5,135 nucleotides of DNA from an uncultured Lachnospiraceae bacterium (GTDB lineage: Bacteria > Bacillota > Clostridia > Lachnospirales > Lachnospiraceae): NCBI GenBank assembly GCA_947177105.1, contig CAMWTF010000215.1:1-5135 (forward strand). The letters are read 5' to 3'. Made by a program: the position numbers and the translations under genes. Positions 1 through 5,135 of the stretch are shown here, one piece after another. Numbering within the stretch: position 1 is the stretch's first letter; the number at the start of each line of letters is the position of its first letter. The notes beneath the pieces were generated by a model. The model was not told where the DNA came from and ran no database searches. It saw only the letters and a program-made list of their open reading frames with translations.

Positions 1-300
1 CATATACACAGTAGCTCCCACCAGCGCCAGGGGAAACTTTCCACCGGCCCGCACATTGTCTGCGCCGCAGCACACCTGGAACGTGCCATGGCTGCCGGCA
101 TTCACCCGGCACACATGCAGATGGGTCTCGGGAATGGGCTCACAGGTCTCCACCAGACCCGCCACCACATTGCTGACAGCCTCTCCCACCTCATGCAGCT
201 CCTCCACCTCGAAGCCGCAGGAAAACAACTTTTCCTCCAGTTCCTGGGGCGTCACATCTATATCCACGTAGTCTTTTAGCCAACTCAAAGGTACTAACAT
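1..300 (-). CDS. pheT: Phenylalanyl-tRNA synthetase beta subunit, N-terminal 100 residues (runs off left edge)
   Basis: Beta subunit of the cytoplasmic alpha2-beta2 phenylalanyl-tRNA synthetase, which attaches phenylalanine to tRNA-Phe and carries the tRNA-binding and editing domains. The visible start, MLVPLSWLKDYVDIDVTP, is the classic PheT N-terminus. From about residue 45 begins the EMAP-II/OB-fold tRNA-binding domain, with HLHVCRVNAG (60-69), VCCGADNVRAG (76-86) and LALVGATV (91-98) in the usual order. The ATG at 300 is preceded by GGAGGG (306-311) at 5-base spacing, which fixes the start. It lies downstream of pheS, 147 bases away, and is inferred to be co-transcribed with it under the T-box. 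Full-length bacterial PheT is about 800 residues, so most of the gene, including the B3/B4 editing domain, is outside the window. Identification is very secure. Confidence 0.97.
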   Translation of the reverse strand, partial: MLVPLSWLKDYVDIDVTPQELEEKLFSCGFEVEELHEVGEAVSNVVAGLVETCEPIPETHLHVCRVNAGSHGTFQVCCGADNVRAGGKFPLALVGATVYM

Positions 301-365
301 ATTATCCCTCCATTTTCTCACTCTTAATCTATCAAAGAATGTCCTATCTGAATGAACTTGCCGCG

Positions 366-400
366 TAAGTCCTGCATTCTTCCATCAAGCGCTGGACTTA
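366..400 (-). repeat. Inverted repeat (possible RNA hairpin) in the pheS-pheT gap
   Basis: TAAGTCC (366-372) and GGACTTA (394-400) are perfect 7-base inverted copies around a 21-base loop. The pairing continues inward by a mismatch and two more base pairs. It has no following T-run, so it is not a classical terminator. It could stabilise, or mark a processing point in, the pheS-pheT transcript. The structure is read by eye only and its function is unknown. Confidence 0.45.
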
Positions 401-409
401 GATCTTATC

Positions 410-428
410 GCATCTCCTTAAGAGATGC
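410..428 (-). repeat. Short hairpin just after pheS
   Basis: GCATCTC (410-416) and GAGATGC (422-428) form a perfect 7-bp stem with a 5-base loop, starting 20 bases after the pheS stop codon. A second, weaker pairing, GCCGG (427-431) with CCGGC (442-446), abuts it on the pheS side. No T-run follows on the minus strand, so readthrough to pheT is expected. Role as an RNA stability or processing element is inference. Confidence 0.45.
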
Positions 429-447
429 CGGCCTTGGCCCACCGGCG

Positions 448-1482
448 CTAATTGTCGTCTATCTGCCGCAGCACCCGCAAATCGGACTCGAACAGCAGCT
501 TAACATTGTTGATGCCGTATTTCAGCATAGCAGTACGGTCCAGGCCGATGCCGAAGGCCAGACCACTGTACTGCTCTGAGTCAATGCCGCAGTTCTCCAA
601 CACTTTTTTGTTCACAATTCCCGCACCCAGAAGTTCTATCCAGCCTGTGCCCTTACACAGCTTACAGCCCTTGCCGCCGCAGGCAAAACAACTCACGTCC
701 ACCTCCACGGAAGGCTCGGTGAAGGGAAAGTAGGAGGGACGCAGACGGGTGATAGTCTCCTCCCCGAAAATCTTTTTCACAAAAATATCCAGCATACCTT
801 TCAGATCACAAAGGGTAATCCTCTTGTCCACCACCAGCCCCTCCATCTGGTGAAACATGGGGGAGTGAGTGGCATCATCATCCGACCGGAATACCTTGCC
901 CGGTGCAGCGATAATCTTGATGGGAGGCTTTTTCTTCTCCATGGTGTGGATCTGGGCCGCGCTGGTCTGGGTGGCCAGCAAAAATTCCGGGGACAGATAA
1001 AAGGTATCCTGCATGTCCCTGGCGGGATGGTCCTTGGGTATATTCAGCGCCTCAAAGTTGTAATAATCTTTCTCTATCTCTCTGGTTTGAGCCACTTCAA
1101 AGCCCATACCTACAAAAATGTCCATCAGCTGGTTACGGATCTGGGTGACGGGATGCAGATTCCCCGTACCCACGCCCTGGGCAGGCATAGTCACATCTAT
1201 GCGCTCGGACTCATAGCGCCTCTGCAGTTCCCTCTCCTTCATCTTCTCGTCCAGCTCCGCAAAGCGCTGCTGGGCCCACTCCTTCAGTTCGTTGACGCTT
1301 TTGCCGAAGCTGGCCCGCTCCTCCGGCGCAATACTCTTCATCTCCTTCATCAGCTGGCCGATCTTGCCGGTCTTGGAATCCAGAAACTGTTTGCGGAGTT
1401 CAAACGCCTCCGCCCTGGAGTTCGCACGCTCTTTCATGCCGTCCAGAATCTCCTGCCTGATACTCGCTAATCTGTCACTCAT
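448..1482 (-). CDS. pheS: Phenylalanyl-tRNA synthetase alpha subunit
   Basis: Catalytic alpha subunit of phenylalanyl-tRNA synthetase, a class II aminoacyl-tRNA synthetase, acting with PheT in the cytoplasm. At 344 residues it has the usual full length. Residues 1-90 form the charged, helical N-terminal arm expected to be a coiled coil that contacts tRNA. The catalytic core follows: HPARDMQDTFY (152-162), motif 2 around FRSDDDATHSPMFHQMEGL (198-216), PFTEPSVEVD (253-262), and motif 3 FGIGLDRTAMLKYGI (310-324), ending in the conserved SDLR. A CxxC-x4-CxxC group (C265, C268, C273, C276) resembles a metal-binding knuckle seen in many Firmicutes PheS proteins. The ATG at 1482 has AGGAGG (1491-1496) at 8-base spacing; the stop is TAG. 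Expression is governed by the T-box leader upstream. There is no frameshift or missing key motif. Confidence 0.98.
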   Translation of the reverse strand: MSDRLASIRQEILDGMKERANSRAEAFELRKQFLDSKTGKIGQLMKEMKSIAPEERASFGKSVNELKEWAQQRFAELDEKMKERELQRRYESERIDVTMPAQGVGTGNLHPVTQIRNQLMDIFVGMGFEVAQTREIEKDYYNFEALNIPKDHPARDMQDTFYLSPEFLLATQTSAAQIHTMEKKKPPIKIIAAPGKVFRSDDDATHSPMFHQMEGLVVDKRITLCDLKGMLDIFVKKIFGEETITRLRPSYFPFTEPSVEVDVSCFACGGKGCKLCKGTGWIELLGAGIVNKKVLENCGIDSEQYSGLAFGIGLDRTAMLKYGINNVKLLFESDLRVLRQIDDN

Positions 1483-1499
1483 GCCTATGTCCTCCTAAT

Positions 1500-1594
1500 T
1501 TATACTGACGGTCACTCAAACCTGCCAGGCAACCCGACTCACAAGCAAAAGATTACAGGCTCATTGCGGCAAATTTCATTGCTCGTGAGTATAA
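1500..1594 (-). repeat. Long inverted repeat between T-box terminator and pheS RBS
   Basis: Within the 138 bases between the terminator region and the pheS start, TTGCTCGTGAGT (1579-1590) faces ACTCACAAGCAA (1537-1548). They match at 11 of 12 positions, and the remaining one is a G-U pair in the transcript, so RNA could form a 12-bp stem with a 30-base loop. A second pairing, AGTATAA (1588-1594) with TTATACT (1500-1506), shares three bases with the first, so the two cannot form fully together. The second one ends only 3 bases before the AGGAGG of pheS. No T-run follows either stem. Function is unknown; an effect on pheS translation or message stability is inference. Confidence 0.5.
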
Positions 1595-1623
1595 GTTCCA
1601 TATGGTTCGCTGCTTTTGGGCGC

Positions 1624-1660
1624 ATAAAAAGTCCCATGCACAGTCTTCTGCGCATGGGAC
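1624..1660 (-). terminator. Rho-independent terminator of the T-box leader
   Basis: On the minus strand GTCCCATGCGCAG (1660-1648) pairs with CTGTGCATGGGAC (1643-1631), a 13-bp stem with one G-U pair and a 4-base loop, followed at once by TTTTT (1630-1626) and AT. It is the attenuator of the pheS leader. Its 5' arm GTCCCAT is also the 3' arm of the antiterminator, so the two structures exclude each other. It is the only strong terminator in the window and may also stop transcripts arriving from the Uma2 side. Confidence 0.93.
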
Positions 1661-1905
1661 GAAATCTGCTTTCCGCGGTACCACCCATATTCCCCACCCG
1701 GTACGGACAGGACTCTCTGATACGCCTAACGTGCGCCTACGGCCAAAGCTACTGCCTGTTTCACAAAAACAGGATTCACCCCGGCAGCTCTGGTGGGAAA
1801 TTCACGCTGTCATCTGAACGCAGGGAAACTTACAGCCGGTGGCTCCCCCTCTCTGTGCGAAAATGACGCCCTACTATGCACCTTCATCGCCTTTAAACTC
1901 TTACT
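1626..1905 (-). promoter_or_regulatory. T-box riboswitch, phenylalanine-specific, upstream of pheS
   Basis: A tRNA-sensing leader RNA, expected to read through when tRNA-Phe is uncharged. All main parts are visible. Stem I (about 1891-1783) closes with GGC/GCC, then the GAUGA...GAGC kink-turn, then GGUG (1882-1879) with CACC (1795-1792). The specifier loop has AGUA (1875-1872) opposite GAA (1803-1801), followed by UUUC; the likely specifier is UUC (1799-1797), a phenylalanine codon. The distal arm carries AGAGA (1854-1850) and GGCUG (1837-1833), the pair of T-loop motifs that contact the tRNA elbow. Stem III is CCTGTTT/AAACAGG (1773-1755). The T-box core GGGTGGTACCGCGG (1686-1673) holds the UGGU bulge (1683-1680), complementary to ACCA, so it suits a tRNA with discriminator A. 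Antiterminator: AUGGG (1688-1684) pairs with CCCAU (1658-1654) and AC with GU. The 3' boundary is the terminator T-run; the 5' boundary is the inferred start site. Confidence 0.95.
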
Positions 1906-1911
1906 GTGACT

Positions 1912-1940
1912 ATTTTAGTGGCTTTCCTGTAAAATGTCAA
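1912..1940 (-). promoter_or_regulatory. Sigma-A promoter for the T-box leader and pheST
   Basis: Minus-strand TTGACA (1940-1935) is a perfect -35 box, and TAAAAT (1917-1912) is a one-mismatch -10 box, separated by exactly 17 bases. Transcription should begin near A1905, some 14 bases before the base of T-box Stem I, which fits leader RNA geometry. It sits 24 bases beyond the Uma2 stop codon. No operator repeat was seen next to it, so control is probably mainly by attenuation. Confidence 0.88.
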
Positions 1941-1964
1941 GCTGTTTTTATCCCACCGGCTCAT

Positions 1965-2462
1965 TCACCTCTCAAAGTCAAATAGTTCATCAAAATCTAT
2001 CTGAATATGGGGAAATGAAATAATATGAAGCTTCTCCTTATTCTTTTCGGATATAGTGTCATAGAGTTCATATTTCTGTCCGGCATCGTCCAACATGAAT
2101 ATCTCCACCCTGCGCTGCCGCCAGTCCACCAGCCAATACTCCTGAACACCTATCAGCTCATAAAGACGGAATTTTTCTCCTCTGTCCATTTCTTCCGTAG
2201 ACTGTGACAATACCTCCGCCACAAAGCGGGGAACATCCGTATACGCCAGCTTTTTTCGGGATCTGTTACCGCATAAAATAGAAATGTCCGGCTCCCTGAA
2301 TTGCTGCTGGCCATCCTTAACATCCTCCGGCCACATGTATTTCGCTTCACGCATGGCCATGCACAGACTTGCCTTTAAGCTTTTTCTTACCATCGCTATA
2401 AAATTGTCCATAACATCCCTGTGCTCGGGATACATGTTTCCCAAACCCATTTCCGTGAACAT
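1965..2462 (-). CDS. Uma2-family putative restriction-endonuclease-fold protein, short form
   Basis: 165-residue member of the Uma2 (DUF820) family, whose members have a PD-(D/E)xK nuclease fold; their biological role is poorly known. Visible hallmarks are EPDISIL (57-63, with D59), FVAEVLSQST (80-89, with E83), RGEKFRLYE (94-102, with K97) and EYWLVDW (108-114), which line up with the expected catalytic D, E and K. Typical family members are about 180-200 residues and begin with a segment around an ELIDGE-like strand before the first catalytic residues. That segment is absent here, and the reading frame upstream reaches a stop at 2523 without an alternative start. ATG 2462 has AAGGAGA (2469-2475) at 6-base spacing, so the start is well supported. 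It follows the YihY gene by 97 bases in the same direction and may share its transcript. Nuclease activity is inferred, not shown. Confidence 0.85.
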   Translation of the reverse strand: MFTEMGLGNMYPEHRDVMDNFIAMVRKSLKASLCMAMREAKYMWPEDVKDGQQQFREPDISILCGNRSRKKLAYTDVPRFVAEVLSQSTEEMDRGEKFRLYELIGVQEYWLVDWRQRRVEIFMLDDAGQKYELYDTISEKNKEKLHIISFPHIQIDFDELFDFER

Positions 2463-2482
2463 ACATAATCTCCTTATTCCTA

Positions 2483-2549
2483 AGCCGCCTATGCATCTAT
2501 GTGTCCCTGCCCGTTTATCCCCCTAACCTCTTCCCTGCATAATGCGGCT
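2483..2549 (-). repeat. Imperfect inverted repeat in the YihY-Uma2 gap
   Basis: AGCCGC-C-TATGCA (2483-2495) faces TGCATA-AT-GCGGCT (2536-2549): two 6-bp stems separated by a 1-by-2 internal loop, around a 40-base apical loop. It occupies most of the 97-base gap and ends 7 bases before the Uma2 ribosome binding site. No T-run follows, so it is not a standard terminator. It could be an mRNA stability or processing element. The pairing is visible by eye, but its significance is untested. Confidence 0.4.
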
Positions 2550-2559
2550 CGCGCCAAGC

Positions 2560-3420
2560 TTACTCCTCCAGGCTCTCCAGCTGCCGTCCCCTGCGGTCCA
2601 GCAGCACCTTGTTCACAGGATTGAAAAAACAATTCAGGTAGGCCCCCACCAGGATGATATACATGCAGAAATACATCCAGATCATGGCTATGATGATCAG
2701 GGACAGGCTCCCGTAGATGCTGAAGGAATTGCTGTAATTCAGGTAAACGGAGAACCCCCAGGAGAAAATACTCCACACCACAGCCGTAAAGCTGGCTCCC
2801 GGAATCTGTTCCCTGAAGCACAGTTTTTTGCTGGGCACATAGGTGTATACTGCTGCGAACAGCAAGGTCAGCACCACCCAGGAAAAGATAAAGCGCAGAT
2901 TCACAATCAGGGAAAACAGCAGCTTCAGCTGGGGAATCCTGGCCAGCACCACGTCCACCAGCTTGCTGCCCAGCACCATAATCACCAGAGATATCACAGT
3001 GGCAATCAGCATCACCACCGTATAGAACGCCGCAATAAAGCGCACCACAAAATAATTCCGGCGTTCCTGCACATCATTGATGGCGTTCAGCCCGCCCATC
3101 AGGGCCATCAGCCCCTTGGCGGCGGTCCAGATCATAACCAGCGCCGCCAGGGGCAGAATGGTGGATGCCCTCTGGTATACATCCCTGATCAGTTCCGTCA
3201 CCATGGAGTCAATCTGATCCGGAGTCACCTCCGTGATAGCCTGGGTCAGGTTCTCCTCCGTCAGCGGCGTGTAGGGAATCATGGTACAGATCACCATCAA
3301 CATGGGCACCAGGGACAGAAAGATAAAGAACGCTGTGCTGGACGCATAGGCGCTGATATTTTTTTCACTCATCTTATTGTTGAAATGTATGCCTATCTTA
3401 ATCAGCTTCCGTATCATCAT
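2560..3420 (-). CDS. YihY/BrkB (UPF0761) family inner-membrane protein
   Basis: 286-residue integral membrane protein of the YihY/virulence factor BrkB family, once wrongly thought to be ribonuclease BN. About six membrane segments are visible: roughly 29-48, 87-108, 126-150, 168-192, 208-228 and 238-262. Family features are the N-terminal AYASSTAFFIFLSLVPML stretch (24-41) and the C-terminal IYGSLSLIIIAMIWMY (235-250) followed by LVGAYLN (257-263). The C-terminal tail is short and charged (DRRGRQLESLEE), probably cytoplasmic. The gene starts inside the end of the SpoIID-like gene, a 23-base overlap that suggests translational coupling. Two adjacent ATG codons compete: GGAG (3425-3428) is 4 bases from ATG 3420 and 7 from ATG 3417, so 3417 may be the true start, one residue shorter. 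Biochemical function of the family is not settled; a transport or envelope role is inference. Confidence 0.92.
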   Translation of the reverse strand: MMIRKLIKIGIHFNNKMSEKNISAYASSTAFFIFLSLVPMLMVICTMIPYTPLTEENLTQAITEVTPDQIDSMVTELIRDVYQRASTILPLAALVMIWTAAKGLMALMGGLNAINDVQERRNYFVVRFIAAFYTVVMLIATVISLVIMVLGSKLVDVVLARIPQLKLLFSLIVNLRFIFSWVVLTLLFAAVYTYVPSKKLCFREQIPGASFTAVVWSIFSWGFSVYLNYSNSFSIYGSLSLIIIAMIWMYFCMYIILVGAYLNCFFNPVNKVLLDRRGRQLESLEE

Positions 3421-5135
3421 AGATCTCCTTCACGCTGCAGCCCTCATAAAAAAACCGCAGTATATCCCCGGCGCCATATCCTTCCGCCGCCATGGAGCGG
3501 GCGCCGTTCTGGCTCATGCCCACGCCATGGCCGAAGCCGCCGCCGGTCAGATTATATCCTACCACAACCTCCCCCTCCCTGGCAATCTCTATTGTAAAAA
3601 ACGCGCTGGGCAGCAATGTCCCCATGGCCACCTGACTGCCGTCCTGACGCCGCACCTTGGTTTCGCCGTCGCACAATACATATCGGATACTATGCTCGGA
3701 AATCACTTTATATGTATCCCTGTCCGTCTCTATCAGCAATTCGTCCGCCACACCTCCGGCTCCCCGGGTTAGAATGGTCAGATTGCGTATCTCCTTGAAT
3801 GTTCCGATGGGACTGCTGACATAGTCCTCCCCGTCCTGCGTCAATACCAGCTTGTCATTGGCCTCATAGCGGCTTTGCAGCTGCCGCAGTACTTTGTCGG
3901 GATCCAGTTTTTTTACCGTATAAGTCCAGCGGTACCACCCTTCCCCGGCCTCAAAGTCCCCGGGATCGGCGCTGCGGATGGCTGCCGCGAAAATATCCTC
4001 CTGGGTCAGATCCTCCGGTTCCACAGCCTCTGCCGCCGTCTCCAGGGCCCCTTCTCCCGCCAGTACCCGGCTCATCTCCTCCCGGCTCAGATGCCTGGGT
4101 ACGATATAGCCGTAACTGTCCGCGCTGCTGGTCTTCCACACATGGGCGTCACTGCCGTAGCCCCAGGAAGTGGAATAGTAATAGGTCTCCGCCGGGGTCA
4201 CCCCGTCCTCCCGCATCAGCAGCTGTCCAAAGGTGGCTTTCACCGCGGCGGTGGCCGCCTCCTGCTCCAGAATATTGTTGTACACCTGGTAGGAGGAGCT
4301 GTCGTCCACATGGGCCCCCAATGCCTCATAACCTGCGCGCTGCATATGGGTATAGGCGTAGGTTCGGGCACAGATAGCCTGGGCCATCAGCGCCTCCTGG
4401 GGATAGGAAGCCGGCATCTCGCTGGGCACCACGCTATAGAGGTATTCCTCCAAAGGCAGTTCATTGACCAGCGCGATCCCCTCCTCCGTCCACAACAGTT
4501 CCAGGCTGCCCCGGTATGCCGGTATACCCTGGCTGCGGTGAATGCTCTGTACAATGACCTTGCCGGTCCTGGCCGTGGGGGTCACCACCAGCCTGGTTCC
4601 CCACCGGGCAGTCAGTTCTGTGCTCTCCCCCGTCTCCATATCCGAAGTCTGACCCGGCCAAACTCCGGCGATATTGCCCAAATCGGTAGCCGGAAACGTG
4701 ATTTCCAAACTCTCCCCGGCAGAATAACTCATGACCGTATCCTGGAACTCGCCGGTGTGCAGCACTTGTACGGTATAATCCGTGTCACAGGTCAATTCCA
4801 CCCGCTCATGGTAAATCCCCTGATAATCACTATTTTTCAGCAGCACCCGGATGGTCTCCATGGCCTCCTCCCGGGCCAGCAGTATGGCGCAGATTTGCCC
4901 CTCCTCCAGACAGAAATCCGCAAAATCATAGCCTATGCGCAGATCCCGGTAAGTGACAGGCGCAAGTTCCCGGTACAGCCGATATCCCTGTACATCTTCG
5001 GTAAATTCCAGTCTGCCCTGGCCTTCCAGCCATACACCGTCCTGATCCGCCGCCAGCACTTTGCCGCCGACTTTCCGGGACTTGACGCTGACCCCTGTAA
5101 CCAGGCCGTCCGTCAGTTCCAGATGCGCAACATTT
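3398..5135 (-). CDS. SpoIID/LytB-domain protein, likely peptidoglycan lytic transglycosylase (5' end outside window)
   Basis: Member of the SpoIID/LytB family, which in sporulating Firmicutes cleaves glycan strands of peptidoglycan, notably during engulfment. The frame is open to the right edge; 578 complete codons are visible and the true start lies beyond it. The GTG at 5059 has no ribosome binding site and upstream residues continue smoothly, so it is not taken as the start. Residues 1 to about 220 form a beta-rich N-terminal region. The SpoIID domain follows: LPLEEYLYSVVPSEMP (226-241, E239 matching the catalytic Glu of SpoIID), AQAICARTYAY (251-261), HVDDSSSYQVY (275-285), YYYSTSWGYG (318-327) and, after a spacer of about 200 residues, GGGFGHGVGMSQNGA (531-545) with FFYEGC near the end. 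It is much longer than the 343-residue Bacillus subtilis SpoIID. A membrane anchor or signal peptide would be in the missing part. Stop TAA at 3398-3400 overlaps the YihY start. Whether it is sporulation SpoIID itself or a paralogue cannot be decided here. Confidence 0.9.
   Translation of the reverse strand, partial: NVAHLELTDGLVTGVSVKSRKVGGKVLAADQDGVWLEGQGRLEFTEDVQGYRLYRELAPVTYRDLRIGYDFADFCLEEGQICAILLAREEAMETIRVLLKNSDYQGIYHERVELTCDTDYTVQVLHTGEFQDTVMSYSAGESLEITFPATDLGNIAGVWPGQTSDMETGESTELTARWGTRLVVTPTARTGKVIVQSIHRSQGIPAYRGSLELLWTEEGIALVNELPLEEYLYSVVPSEMPASYPQEALMAQAICARTYAYTHMQRAGYEALGAHVDDSSSYQVYNNILEQEAATAAVKATFGQLLMREDGVTPAETYYYSTSWGYGSDAHVWKTSSADSYGYIVPRHLSREEMSRVLAGEGALETAAEAVEPEDLTQEDIFAAAIRSADPGDFEAGEGWYRWTYTVKKLDPDKVLRQLQSRYEANDKLVLTQDGEDYVSSPIGTFKEIRNLTILTRGAGGVADELLIETDRDTYKVISEHSIRYVLCDGETKVRRQDGSQVAMGTLLPSAFFTIEIAREGEVVVGYNLTGGGFGHGVGMSQNGARSMAAEGYGAGDILRFFYEGCSVKEIYDDTEAD

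Noticed and set aside
338..379. A 13-codon minus-strand reading frame in the pheS-pheT gap
   Set aside because: It has no ribosome binding site, is very short, and overlaps an inverted repeat that explains the sequence better.
850..1470. Plus-strand reading frame of 206 codons
   Set aside because: It is antisense to the strongly conserved pheS coding region, with no recognisable motif or ribosome binding site.
1500..1620. A second, tandem T-box or its remnant after the terminator
   Set aside because: No second GGGTGG-ACCGCGG core, AGUA/GAA specifier loop or T-run terminator is present in this stretch.
1564..1866. Plus-strand reading frames of 100 and 71 codons across the pheS leader
   Set aside because: The region is fully explained by the T-box RNA and its terminator on the other strand; the frames run through stem sequences.
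2542..3597. Long plus-strand reading frame of 351 codons, rich in His, Gln and Gly
   Set aside because: It lies opposite the YihY gene and the end of the SpoIID-like gene, has strange composition and no family motif. The minus-strand protein has clear membrane segments and family motifs, so this is a shadow frame.
3951..4661. Minus-strand Gly/Arg-rich reading frames of 62 and 66 codons
   Set aside because: They are alternative-frame shadows inside the SpoIID-like gene.
5057..5059. GTG as start codon of the SpoIID-like gene
   Set aside because: There is no ribosome binding site before it, and the frame continues open with plausible protein sequence to the window edge, so the real start is outside.

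Overview
The window reads almost entirely on the minus strand and looks like a chromosomal piece of a moderately GC-rich, low-GC-phylum Clostridia. The family Lachnospiraceae is my best guess, because a SpoIID-type sporulation/cell-wall protein, a T-box-controlled pheST operon and AGGAGG-type ribosome binding sites occur together. The genus cannot be read from the sequence.

In transcription order (right to left) there are two gene groups. Group 1 is a SpoIID/LytB-domain protein whose 5' end lies beyond base 5135. It overlaps by 23 bases a YihY/BrkB-family membrane protein (2560-3420), and a short Uma2-family putative nuclease (1965-2462) follows after a 97-base gap. No convincing terminator follows any of these three genes.

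Group 2 starts with a near-consensus sigma-A promoter (TTGACA, 17-base spacer, TAAAAT; 1912-1940) placed 24 bases after the Uma2 stop. It drives a long non-coding leader (about 1905-1483) that contains a complete T-box riboswitch: Stem I with AGUA/GAA loop-E motif and a UUC phenylalanine specifier, AGAGA/GGCUG distal T-loop motifs, a Stem III, a UGGU bulge motif and an antiterminator that competes with a strong terminator. The leader feeds pheS (448-1482), then a 147-base gap with hairpins, then the first 100 codons of pheT, which runs off the left edge.

The logic of group 2 is clear: uncharged tRNA-Phe should pair with UUC and with the UGGU bulge, stabilise the antiterminator and allow transcription of the two subunits of phenylalanyl-tRNA synthetase. 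Group 1 is a cell-envelope pair plus an unrelated-looking Uma2 gene. Because group 1 seems to lack its own terminator, its transcripts may run into the T-box and end there.

I did not find a clearly undescribed system. The points most worth a second look are the possible second switch between the T-box terminator and the pheS ribosome binding site, the structured pheS-pheT gap, the N-terminally short Uma2 protein, and the T-box serving as the downstream end of group 1. No tRNA, rRNA, CRISPR array, transposase or insertion-sequence end was seen.
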